A stretch of 64,000 nucleotides of DNA. It comes from Undibacterium paludis (lineage in GTDB: Bacteria; Pseudomonadota; Gammaproteobacteria; Burkholderiales; Burkholderiaceae_D). The stretch lies in NCBI RefSeq assembly GCF_022568815.1, contig NZ_JAKZHX010000010.1, positions 124,001 to 188,000 on the forward strand, written 5' to 3'. Position numbers and translations under genes: made by a program. Of this stretch, positions 18,251-25,905 are shown in pieces. The notes under the pieces are model-generated. The model did no database searches. It saw only the letters and a list, made by a program, of their open reading frames with translations, and was not told where the DNA came from. Every line of letters starts with the position of its first letter. The first letter of the stretch is position 1.

Positions 18251-18724
18251 ATGCCAAATCCAAATGTAGTCACAGCCAATACTTCTGCCACTATCTCCGT
18301 GCCGGTTGGCACCGTCGTCAGTTTTGCGGGAACCGTCGCTCCGAACGGCTGGTTATTGTGCGATGGTTCTGGTATTACACAGGCAACCTATCCCAATTTA
18401 TATGGCTTGATAGGTGCCAACGTCCCTGATCTTCGCAGCCGCTTCATTGTCGGTGCGGGTCAGGGCGGAGGTTTGTCCAATCGACCGCTGAAAAGCGCAG
18501 GTGGTGAAGAAACTCATTATCTGAGCGAAAATGAAATGCCTAACCACAGTCATGCATATGGTGTGGGCGGTGGTAACGGTGGCGGCAATAACGGGGGAGG
18601 TAATTCGGAAGGCTGGTCAACCACTAACTGGTCCTTTACAACCTGGACAGCCCGCACTGGCGGCAATGTGCCGCACAATAACATGCCGCCTTTTTATGCG
18701 CTGACCTACATCATCAAATACTAA
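18251..18724 (+). CDS. Phage tail collar domain protein (microcystin-dependent-protein type), copy 1
   Basis: 157 residues, start behind GGAG. The tail-collar core is clear: VGTVVSFAGTVAPNGWLLCDG, then TYPNLYGLIG, VPDLRSRFIVGAGQG, an HxH motif in MPNHSHAYG and the closing PPFYALTYIIKY. Between HxH and the C terminus is a Gly/Asn-rich loop (GGGNGGGNNGGGN). In phage T4 such domains sit at short and long tail fibre tips and bind metal through His; stand-alone versions are widespread in bacteria with no prophage. Here it closes the cluster together with a paralogue 278 bp away. The TAA stop is part of the CTAA that flanks the MITE-like element. Confidence 0.88.
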   Translation: MPNPNVVTANTSATISVPVGTVVSFAGTVAPNGWLLCDGSGITQATYPNLYGLIGANVPDLRSRFIVGAGQGGGLSNRPLKSAGGEETHYLSENEMPNHSHAYGVGGGNGGGNNGGGNSEGWSTTNWSFTTWTARTGGNVPHNNMPPFYALTYIIKY

Positions 18725-18897
18725 TGGACTGTAACAGTGAAAGCGGAAGTGAAGGACATGTACGCGGAGAACCAGGGCAAGACAAGGTGTCAGCAAATAA
18801 GCACAGCGATAGCGGTGCTATCGCGAGTATTTGCAACGCCGTCCTGGCTGCCGCGCACATGGCAGGCACTTCGCTTTTTACTGTTACAGTCCACTAA
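18721..18897. mobile_element. MITE-like palindromic element with CTAA target duplication
   Basis: A 169-bp unit (18725-18893) begins TGGACTGTAACAGT and ends with its perfect reverse complement ACTGTTACAGTCCA. The inverted symmetry continues inward: GCGG-AAGTG / CACTT-CGC, CATGT-CGCGG / CCGCGC-CATG, CCAGG / CCTGG, GCAAATA / TATTTGC, and a central 8-bp hairpin GCGATAGC-GGT-GCTATCGC (18816-18834). The unit is flanked on both sides by CTAA (18721-18724, 18894-18897), as expected of a 4-bp target duplication; CTAA matches the YTAR targets of the IS5 group, but I do not claim a parent. No coding capacity. It can fold in RNA into a long hairpin directly after the first collar stop codon. Confidence 0.8.
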
Positions 18898-19002
18898 ACT
18901 GCCGCGTCCGAAAGATAAAGCCCCGTTTTATCGCACTGGTGCAAACACAGACATACATATTTGCACCATTCCCACTCTTTTCTTTTTCAGATAAAAACTA
19001 CC

Positions 19003-19497
19003 ATGAGCACATTAACCAACACAGCCCCATCCCAATCTGCCGACGCCGTAGCCATCAACCCCTTGCCAGTCGGCGCCATCATTGCCTTTGGCGGCAGCGA
19101 CGCGCCCAATGGCTGGCTGCTTTGCGTAGGCCAGACCATCAGTCAATCGACCTACCCCAATCTGTTTGCCGTCATAGGCGGCACGGTACCAGACCTGCGT
19201 AGCCGTTTTGTCGTCGGCGCCGGGCAAGGCAATGGCCTCAGCAACTATCCGCTCAAGAATACAGGGGGCCTTGAAAATGTAACACTCAATGTCAACCAGA
19301 TACCCAGCCATCAGCATTTTGGCTTTGGCGAGGCTTATGATGACTGGCCACTTGGCTATCAGGGTAGCAACCAAAAAGGCAGCAAAGGCGGCATGGACAA
19401 TGACAACCATTATTACGGCACAACCAATACCGGCGGCGGTCAGGCGCATGAAAATCGCCCGCCGTATTTTGCCCTGACTTATATCATCAAGTATTGA
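19003..19497 (+). CDS. Phage tail collar domain protein, copy 2
   Basis: 164 residues from ATG 19003; a TTG 42 bp upstream is in frame but adds a sequence unlike the paralogue. The core matches copy 1: PVGAIIAFGGSDAPNGWLLC, TYPNLFAVIG, VPDLRSRFVVGAGQG, HxH (IPSHQHFGFG) and PPYFALTYIIKY. The loop between HxH and the C terminus is different in kind: charged and aromatic (DDWPLGYQGSNQKGSKGG) rather than Gly/Asn-rich. The pair is thus a tandem duplication whose exposed loop has diverged while the core stayed close, which suggests different ligands or assembly partners. Last gene of the cluster; converges on the SnoaL-like gene. Confidence 0.88.
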   Translation: MSTLTNTAPSQSADAVAINPLPVGAIIAFGGSDAPNGWLLCVGQTISQSTYPNLFAVIGGTVPDLRSRFVVGAGQGNGLSNYPLKNTGGLENVTLNVNQIPSHQHFGFGEAYDDWPLGYQGSNQKGSKGGMDNDNHYYGTTNTGGGQAHENRPPYFALTYIIKY

Positions 19498-19537
19498 ATG
19501 CAAGCGTGCCGCAACCATGTTGAGCAAAGTGCAGGGT

Positions 19538-20062
19538 TTATTTCTTCTGCTCCTGTTCGGTCTGCTTTGCGGCATGCTTCTCTAGCAGTTGCTTCACACC
19601 GGCAGCAAGATAGTCAGTCAGTTCATTCGGCACGGTCAGTGAAAGCTGGTAGTGCATGATTTCAAAACCCTGTGCAGTCTGCCGTATGACACCTGTCGCC
19701 TGACAGATGCCCATCTGCGTTTTCAACTGCTCGTCAAACCAGATCCAGTTGCGGTCCGGCGACATGCTGATGTGGCGGTTAAAGGATGTAAAGGCCCAGG
19801 CTGATGGGCGTTCAAAGTAGCGTTTGGCCCAAACTTTGAACTCATCACGCGTCCAGCGTTCTGTCTTGTCTGTTCCTATATACACGCCGTCTTTTGCCAT
19901 CTTGTCGAAATACTGCAAGCGTGCATGGGCGGCATCATCGTGCCATTCATCAATGAAGCGCGCGACTTTTTCAGTCGTGACGGCAATCTCATCGGCGGAC
20001 GCCTGTGCGACAAAAACCAGAGTGGAAGTCATCATCAGTACCTGCAAAAGTCTTTTAAGCAT
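19538..20062 (-). CDS. Exported SnoaL/NTF2-like protein
   Basis: 174 residues with a signal peptide (MLKRLLQVLMMTSTLVFVAQASA, cleavage likely after ASA at 23). The mature part has the helix-rich start and curved-sheet pattern of the NTF2/SnoaL_3 fold: KVARFIDEWHDDAAHARLQY, then MAKDGVYIGTDKTERWT, a WAF...F strand and GVIRQTAQGFEIMHYQLSL. This fold hosts many unrelated functions, so no reaction is assigned. The C-terminal tail (AKQTEQEQKK) is charged. Upstream 45 bp is the GNAT gene on the same strand, so the two may be co-transcribed. Confidence 0.7.
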   Translation of the reverse strand: MLKRLLQVLMMTSTLVFVAQASADEIAVTTEKVARFIDEWHDDAAHARLQYFDKMAKDGVYIGTDKTERWTRDEFKVWAKRYFERPSAWAFTSFNRHISMSPDRNWIWFDEQLKTQMGICQATGVIRQTAQGFEIMHYQLSLTVPNELTDYLAAGVKQLLEKHAAKQTEQEQKK

Positions 20063-20107
20063 GTTGGACGCCTGGTCAATATAGGAATGTTATCTTGCAA
20101 ACCCGGA

Positions 20108-20659
20108 TCAAATCCTCTGCAGGTAATCATCGCGGGTGATGCGGTAAATCGGGCTGGCTGCTTCGCCGGATACATCATCAACCTCTGAAAATAGTCGCAT
20201 GCCGATTTTCTCGAGGGTACGACGCGAGGGGATATTCGCAGGTCTGGTCAGACCAAACACTGCTTCTTCAGTCAAAACGACAAAAGCAGCGTGCAAGGCC
20301 GCCCTGGCCATTTCCGTGGCATAGCCTTTGCCCCAGGTATGAGCGGCAAAGCGAAAGTACAGATTCAGGCCGCTGAAGCTGGCAATCTGTTTGCGCATGA
20401 TACCGCCAAAACCCAGAACCTGTTCTGGTTGTGCTGCCAGACGCACCGTCCAATAGCCAAAACCATGCCGGTCCCAGAAATCGGTCCAATCCTCGATCAA
20501 CGCACGGGTCGCCTCCGGTGTGCGTACCCCACCGGGATTGTGCAGGTTGACGGCTGGGTCCCCATGTATCCTGATGGCGCTGTCCAGATCATCCATGGAC
20601 AGCCTGCGCAGCACGAGCCGGTCTGTCCTGACTTGATCAAGCCTTGAATTTATCTGCAT
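20108..20659 (-). CDS. GNAT-family N-acetyltransferase (RimJ-like)
   Basis: 183 residues. It opens with the typical phrase TDRLVLRRLSMDDLD, has the beta-4 strand and acetyl-CoA pyrophosphate loop around FAAHTWGKGYATEMARAAL (about 106-124), and the NxxSRRxLEKIGM element (NIPSRRTLEKIGM) near 142-154 that closes the fold. Members acetylate ribosomal protein N termini, small amines or antibiotics; the substrate is not readable. The gene is followed closely by the SnoaL-like gene and is preceded, 8 bp away, by the stop of the deacetylase-like gene, so an acetylation/deacetylation pair in one operon is possible. Confidence 0.85.
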   Translation of the reverse strand: MQINSRLDQVRTDRLVLRRLSMDDLDSAIRIHGDPAVNLHNPGGVRTPEATRALIEDWTDFWDRHGFGYWTVRLAAQPEQVLGFGGIMRKQIASFSGLNLYFRFAAHTWGKGYATEMARAALHAAFVVLTEEAVFGLTRPANIPSRRTLEKIGMRLFSEVDDVSGEAASPIYRITRDDYLQRI

Positions 20660-20667
20660 GTAGGCGC

Positions 20668-21606
20668 TCAGTCGAGATCCGCCAGCACTTTCAAATGAGC
20701 GACCACACTGCGCCCCAGAGCCGACAGGTTGTAGCCCCCCTCAAGACAGCTGACGATGCGCTTGTTTGAAAATTCTTTGGCGATCGCCATGATTTCTCTG
20801 GTGATCCAGGTGTAATCAGCTTCGACCAGGCCCATCTGCCCCATTTCATCTTCACGATGAGCATCAAAACCGGCAGAAATAAAGATCATTTCCGGTTCAA
20901 AGGCACGCAAGGCTGGCAGCCAGCGCTCACTGACCAGCTGGCGCACCACATCGCCGTAGCTGTGTGCCGGGACGGGGACATTCACCATATTGGGAGCTGG
21001 ATGTTCAGTGCCGGTATACGGATAATAAGGGTGCTGGAAAAAACTAACCATCAGGACCCGTTCATCATTGCGGAAGGCTTCTTCGGTACCATTGCCGTGA
21101 TGCACATCAAAGTCAACGATGGCAACCCGGCGCAGGCCGCGCGATTCGAGCGCATGCTTGGCCGCGACGGCAACATTGTTGAACATGCAAAAACCCATGG
21201 CTTCAGTCGGTGTTGCATGGTGACCGGGCGGGCGAATTGCACAAAAGGCATTTTCAACTTCACCGTCAATGACGGCATCTGTCGCCGCTACGGCGGCACC
21301 GGCGGCCCGCAAAGAGGCGCGCCAGGTATAGGCGTTAAGCGATGTATCGGCATCAAGCGGGAAATGCTCGTATTCCGAGCGTTCTGAAGGACAGTTTTCC
21401 CGTATCCGGTATATCGCATCTGCCGTATGTACCCTGGCCAGGTCAGCCTCGCTGGCTTGCGGCGCTTCACGGTGGTCAAGGAAATCACTGATGCGGCTGG
21501 CGATCAACTGATCATCGATCGCTTGCAGGCGTTCAGGCGATTCAGGGTGCCATGATCCCATTTCATGGCGTTTGCAGTCAGCATGGGTGTAGTACGCAGT
21601 AGTCAT
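20668..21606 (-). CDS. Histone deacetylase superfamily hydrolase (class II, acetylpolyamine/acetoin-utilisation type)
   Basis: 312 residues from ATG 21606 (MTTAYYTHADCKRHEMGSWH); a longer frame to 21663 has no family sequence. Zn ligands are readable as Asp167 and His169 in VDFDVHHGNGT and Asp248 in SAGFDAHRED; the charge-relay His pair is at 129-130 (RPPGHHA). The enzymes remove acetyl groups from lysines, polyamines or small aminoketones. Length and motifs match bacterial class II HDAC-like proteins closely. It is upstream of the GNAT gene by 8 bp on the same strand. Substrate unassigned. Confidence 0.9.
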   Translation of the reverse strand: MTTAYYTHADCKRHEMGSWHPESPERLQAIDDQLIASRISDFLDHREAPQASEADLARVHTADAIYRIRENCPSERSEYEHFPLDADTSLNAYTWRASLRAAGAAVAATDAVIDGEVENAFCAIRPPGHHATPTEAMGFCMFNNVAVAAKHALESRGLRRVAIVDFDVHHGNGTEEAFRNDERVLMVSFFQHPYYPYTGTEHPAPNMVNVPVPAHSYGDVVRQLVSERWLPALRAFEPEMIFISAGFDAHREDEMGQMGLVEADYTWITREIMAIAKEFSNKRIVSCLEGGYNLSALGRSVVAHLKVLADLD

Positions 21607-21922
21607 GTCTCTTTGCCAGAGCAGCGTCAACATACGCCGCGCCAGGATGTACCAGCGCGCCATATTCAGTCAACGTCAGTCGACGCCCTCTTCATTTTAT
21701 CTGTCTTGACAACAGTTTCACCCTATTTGAACGATTTTGCAAATCCGTCTGTCTGAAACTTTTCACCACAGGCAACAGTTTCTGATATTTCGGTTTACAC
21801 TGTATCCAGGGATTTGCCCTCCTATTCGCGGCTAGCGTTTCATGGCTAACGGATGCAGGGCGAGCGTACGTCATATGCAAAACAAGCAGGTAATGAGCAA
21901 ACCATTATCAATAAGGAAATAC

Positions 21923-22843
21923 ATGTTTTCCAAAGTACATAAAGTCGCAAAACAGGTCAACAGCATCATCATCGGCAAGGAACAACAGATACGCCAGGCT
22001 CTGGTCTGCCTGCTGGCCGGCGGTCACTTGCTAATCGAAGACTTGCCTGGCGTGGGCAAGACCACCCTGGCCCATGCCCTGGCAATATCGCTGGGCCTGA
22101 AGTTCAACCGACTGCAATTTACCAGTGACCTGCTGCCCGCAGATGTGGTCGGAATTTCTATCTTTGATCGCGAAAAATCACAGTTCATCTTCCATCCTGG
22201 CCCGATCTTCAGCCAGGTCCTGCTGGCCGACGAAATCAATCGCGCCACACCCAAGACTCAGTCATCGCTGCTGGAAGCGATGGAAGAAAGACAGGTCTCG
22301 GTAGAAGGGCAGACGCGCAACCTGCCCCAACCCTTTTTTGTCATCGCCACGCAGAACCCTGCCCACCAGGTGGGCACCTTTGCCCTGCCAGAATCACAAC
22401 TCGACCGTTTCCTGATGTGTCTGTCGCTGGGCTATCCTGACGCAGCTGCAGAAAGAGCCCTGCTGATGGGGGAAGACAGGCGCAGTCTTTTGGCGCAACT
22501 GCCTGCTGTCATGCAGTCAGATGAGCTGATGCAGGCACAGCAGCAACTCAGGCAAATACATGCTTCGGCCCCCTTGATCGATTATGTACAGTCACTGGCC
22601 AATGCCACCCGCCAGGGCGATCTGTTTGCCGAAGGCATGAGCCCGCGCGCATCCATCGCCCTGCTGCAGGCGGCGCGCGCCTGGGCCGCCATGGAAGGAC
22701 GTGACCATGTATTACCAGAAGATGTGCAGGCAGTCCTGATACCCGTGATTGCGCATCGCTTGCGCCCCCTGAAATCCCAGACCGGCAAGGTCAGCGCCAG
22801 CAGTGAGTTACTGGCGCAATTGATGAAGCGTGTCAGCGTCTGA
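21923..22843 (+). CDS. MoxR-family AAA+ ATPase
   Basis: 306 residues. ATG 21923 is chosen because ATAAGGAAAT sits just before it, while the ATGs at 21842 and 21893 have no such site. Walker A GVGKTT (43-48), Walker B LLADEINRA, and the MoxR phrase ATQNP are present, and QSSLLEAMEERQVSVEG is diagnostic. MoxR ATPases act as chaperones, often helping metal- or VWA-domain partners assemble. The genes that follow (DUF58, then a TgpA transglutaminase) are its standard partners. The genes are separated by 56 and 2 bp, so this is an operon. Confidence 0.92.
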   Translation: MFSKVHKVAKQVNSIIIGKEQQIRQALVCLLAGGHLLIEDLPGVGKTTLAHALAISLGLKFNRLQFTSDLLPADVVGISIFDREKSQFIFHPGPIFSQVLLADEINRATPKTQSSLLEAMEERQVSVEGQTRNLPQPFFVIATQNPAHQVGTFALPESQLDRFLMCLSLGYPDAAAERALLMGEDRRSLLAQLPAVMQSDELMQAQQQLRQIHASAPLIDYVQSLANATRQGDLFAEGMSPRASIALLQAARAWAAMEGRDHVLPEDVQAVLIPVIAHRLRPLKSQTGKVSASSELLAQLMKRVSV

Positions 22844-22899
22844 CGTCACCCCGGGCGCCTGGTATGTATTGACATTGACCGACACTGACTGACATTGGC

Positions 22900-23874
22900 A
22901 TGTTTACTGCAATTCAAAAAAAACTGCGCAGGATGATTTTTCTGGAACACAAGCCGGAAAACGGCGAAGTGTTCCTCAATCAAAGGCGGGTCTTCACCCT
23001 GCCCAGCAAACCCGGCATGGTGTATCTCGTTCTATTGCTGATCATGTTTCTGGCCTCCACCAATTACAGCCTCAATCTTGGCTTTGCGCTCACCTATGTG
23101 CTCGGTGGCATCGCCTTGATCAATGTATTTTTTGCCTTTCGCAATCTGGCTTACCTGCATTTGCTGGCTGGTCCTGCCAGGGCCGTGTTCGCCGGGGAAG
23201 AAACCGAATATACCGTCTACCTGATCAACCGCCGTCCACAGGCGCGCTTTGCCATCAGTGTCGGCTTTGCCGCAAAAGGCCATCCTGAAAAATACGTCGA
23301 TATCGCCGGTGACAGCCGTGTAACGGTGCAACTGAGCTTCCCGACCCAGACCAGGGGCTTGCAGGCAATTACCCGGATACGTCTGCAAACCTGGTTCCCG
23401 CTCGGTTTGTTGCGCGCCTGGAGTACCTGGCTGCCCGACACCCAGGCCCTGGTCTACCCCCAGCCGGAGGCGCATCCGCCACCCTTGCCGGTATCTGGCG
23501 CGGGGAATAAAAAAGAAGTTCCCGGTCACGCCGGTGACGAAGACTTTGCCGGCGTGCGCGCCTACCAGCCAGGTGACGCACTCAAACATCTGGCCTGGAA
23601 ACAGATTGCCAGAGTTGATCCTTCGCTCGGCGGCAACCTGGTGACCAAGCAATTTGCCGGCGGCTCGGGCAGTGATGTCATGCTCGATTTTGCCGCGCTG
23701 CCACGCAACCTGGATACGGAATTAAAACTTTCACGCATGACCAGCTGGGTACTGGAAGCAGACCAGCAAGGCCTGGTCTATGGTTTTCGCCTGGGGTCTA
23801 CACAGTTTGCACCAGCCCAGGGGCCTGAGCATTGCCATGCCTGTCTGCGCGCCCTGGCCCTTTACGAAATCTGA
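22900..23874 (+). CDS. DUF58 domain membrane protein
   Basis: 324 residues. Two adjacent transmembrane segments occupy about residues 40-82 (YLVLLLIMFLASTNYSLNL and ALTYVLGGIALINVFFAF). The soluble part includes the DUF58 signature DFAGVRAYQPGDALKHLAWK (about 210-229), typical of proteins with a degenerate VWA-like fold. Second gene of the MoxR-DUF58-TgpA unit; DUF58 proteins are thought to be the client or adaptor of MoxR. The gene product probably sits in the inner membrane with its C-terminal domain cytoplasmic; topology is inferred. Confidence 0.9.
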   Translation: MFTAIQKKLRRMIFLEHKPENGEVFLNQRRVFTLPSKPGMVYLVLLLIMFLASTNYSLNLGFALTYVLGGIALINVFFAFRNLAYLHLLAGPARAVFAGEETEYTVYLINRRPQARFAISVGFAAKGHPEKYVDIAGDSRVTVQLSFPTQTRGLQAITRIRLQTWFPLGLLRAWSTWLPDTQALVYPQPEAHPPPLPVSGAGNKKEVPGHAGDEDFAGVRAYQPGDALKHLAWKQIARVDPSLGGNLVTKQFAGGSGSDVMLDFAALPRNLDTELKLSRMTSWVLEADQQGLVYGFRLGSTQFAPAQGPEHCHACLRALALYEI

Positions 23875-23876
23875 GC

Positions 23877-25889
23877 ATGAAAACCCCTTTCTTCCGCACC
23901 ATACTGTCGCGCGACAAGGCAGATACCCTGCTGCTGATTGCCGCCTGCACCTTTGTCCTGCTCCCCCACGCAGACCATGTCAAATGGTGGGCCAGTGCCG
24001 CTTGTGCCTTGCTGCTGTTCTGGCGCGGTTGGCTGACACTCACTGGCCGTCGCCTGCCGCCTTCATGGTTGCTGCTGCCCATCGCAGTGATAATGATGGC
24101 TGGTGTTTTCCTCACACACAGAACCTTCTTCGGCCGCGAAGCCGGTGTCACCATGCTGGTGATGCTGCTGACCTGCAAGCTGCTGGAAATGCATGCCAGA
24201 CGTGATCTGTTTGTCGTCATTTATCTTGGTTTCTTTCTGTTGCTGACCAGTTTCTTTTATCAGCAGACTATCTTCGCCGCCCTGATTTCCCTGACCGGTA
24301 TCTGCCTGCTGCTGACGGCACAACTGTCTTTCCACTACACGGGCATCGTGCCACCATTCAGGCAAAGGCTGAAACTGGCTGGTAGCATACTGGGCCTGGC
24401 AATCCCGCTCACTATCGTCGCCTTCCTGCTATTCCCGCGCATCCAGGGCCCCTTATGGGGTCTGCCCGGGGATGCCCAGTCTGGCCGCAGCGGTTTGTCG
24501 GACTCCATGGCACCAGGCAATATCAGCGAACTGGCACAATCAGAAGAAATCGCCTTTCGTGTCAAGTTTGACCAGGCAGTTCCTGCCAAACCACAGCTCT
24601 ATTGGCGTGGTGTCGTCATGAACCAGTTTGACGGACGAAACTGGACACAGGAAAGCAGTAAGCCTCTGCTGGATACAAAAACCGATGTCGACTGGATAAG
24701 CTACACCGGCCAGCCCGTACGTCAGGAAATCACGCTGGAAGCAAACAAACAGAATTGGTTGTTTGCACTGGACATGCCTGCCGCACCACCGGAAATGGAA
24801 GGTAATAGTGATGGCAGTAGCAACCTGAATCGCCTGATGGAAGCGCGTCGTTCACAGATCACGACGGACAGGCTCAAATATGTTGCCATCTCCTATCCTG
24901 CATACCGGCTGGAAGCCAATAGCAGTAAGGAGATGCAGGCCCGTTCCCTGCTTTTGCCTGAGGGCTACAACCCCAGGACGCTGGCCTTCGCAGCACAGTT
25001 GCGCCAGCAATACCAGGACGACCTGCAACTGGCCTGGGCCGTACTTAACCACTTCCGTACACAAGCCTACAGCTATACGCTGGAGCCGCCACCCCTGGGT
25101 CGTAACAGCGCCGACGAATTCCTGTTCGATACCCGGGCAGGTTTTTGCGAACACTATGCCAGTGCCTTTGTGTTGCTGATGCGGGCAGCGGGCATACCGG
25201 CCCGTGTGATTGCCGGTTACCAGGGCGGCAGTCTGAACTCGGTGGATGGCTATCTCGAAGTACGTCAATCTGATGCCCATGCCTGGGCAGAAATCTGGGT
25301 GGCGGGCAAAGGCTGGATACGGGTTGACCCAACCGCAGCAGTAGCACCCGAACGTGTTGAACGTTCATTGAACTATGCCGTACCGCGCCAGGGCCTGGCC
25401 GGCCTGATCAATCTGAGCCCGGACGGGATTTCTGTCTTCAACAAGATTCGCATGCAATGGAGCGCCGTCAACAACTCATGGAATCAGTGGGTGCTCAACT
25501 ACAATCAAGGCACGCAGATCAGCTTGCTGCATTCACTGGGATTTGAAAAAATTGACTGGACCCAGATCATCCTGGTATTTTTTGTCATCGCCAGTACGAT
25601 CATGGGCTTGATTGCCTTGCCCATCATGCGCAATAAGCCACGTACAAGTCCACTCGATAAGGTATACTTTTCTTTCTGTCGCAAGATGGAAAAAAAGACC
25701 GCAGCACGTGCTCTGCATGAAGGACCACAAGCCTATCTGGAAAGATTGCGCCTCGCCTTGCCGGCGACAGATTTTGAAAACGCCCGGCGTTTCCTGTCAC
25801 TGTATGCAGCCGCCCGCTATGGCAAAAACCCTGAGCCGGAAAATCTGTTGGTCCGGCGTTTGAAAACCTTGCTGGCTGAATGCCGCTAA
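23877..25889 (+). CDS. Transglutaminase TgpA-family membrane protein (DUF3488/transglutaminase-like)
   Basis: 670 residues starting two bases after the DUF58 stop codon. The N-terminal third has about seven transmembrane helices (up to about residue 205), then a periplasmic transglutaminase domain with the triad Cys424 (GFCEHYASAF), His468 (SDAHAWAEIW) and Asp484 (RVDPTAAV), then one more helix (about 560-585, ILVFFVIASTIMGLIAL) and a C-terminal cytoplasmic helical tail (DUF4129-like). TgpA of Pseudomonas is essential for normal growth and has transglutaminase activity; the natural substrate is not known. Last gene of the MoxR operon. The downstream MltB gene begins 16 bp later and could belong to the same transcript. 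Confidence 0.9.
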   Translation: MKTPFFRTILSRDKADTLLLIAACTFVLLPHADHVKWWASAACALLLFWRGWLTLTGRRLPPSWLLLPIAVIMMAGVFLTHRTFFGREAGVTMLVMLLTCKLLEMHARRDLFVVIYLGFFLLLTSFFYQQTIFAALISLTGICLLLTAQLSFHYTGIVPPFRQRLKLAGSILGLAIPLTIVAFLLFPRIQGPLWGLPGDAQSGRSGLSDSMAPGNISELAQSEEIAFRVKFDQAVPAKPQLYWRGVVMNQFDGRNWTQESSKPLLDTKTDVDWISYTGQPVRQEITLEANKQNWLFALDMPAAPPEMEGNSDGSSNLNRLMEARRSQITTDRLKYVAISYPAYRLEANSSKEMQARSLLLPEGYNPRTLAFAAQLRQQYQDDLQLAWAVLNHFRTQAYSYTLEPPPLGRNSADEFLFDTRAGFCEHYASAFVLLMRAAGIPARVIAGYQGGSLNSVDGYLEVRQSDAHAWAEIWVAGKGWIRVDPTAAVAPERVERSLNYAVPRQGLAGLINLSPDGISVFNKIRMQWSAVNNSWNQWVLNYNQGTQISLLHSLGFEKIDWTQIILVFFVIASTIMGLIALPIMRNKPRTSPLDKVYFSFCRKMEKKTAARALHEGPQAYLERLRLALPATDFENARRFLSLYAAARYGKNPEPENLLVRRLKTLLAECR

Positions 25890-25905
25890 TTTTTATTGAC
25901 GTATT

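Noticed and set aside
18737..18994. 85-codon frame between the collar genes
   Set aside because: It lies within the palindromic element and has no ribosome-binding site.
3596..19497. Prophage or R-type tailocin
   Set aside because: Tail-collar proteins are present but no sheath, tube, baseplate, lysis, capsid, terminase or integrase genes.
18251..19497. Diversity-generating retroelement acting on the collar genes
   Set aside because: No reverse transcriptase and no template repeat of the variable loops is present.
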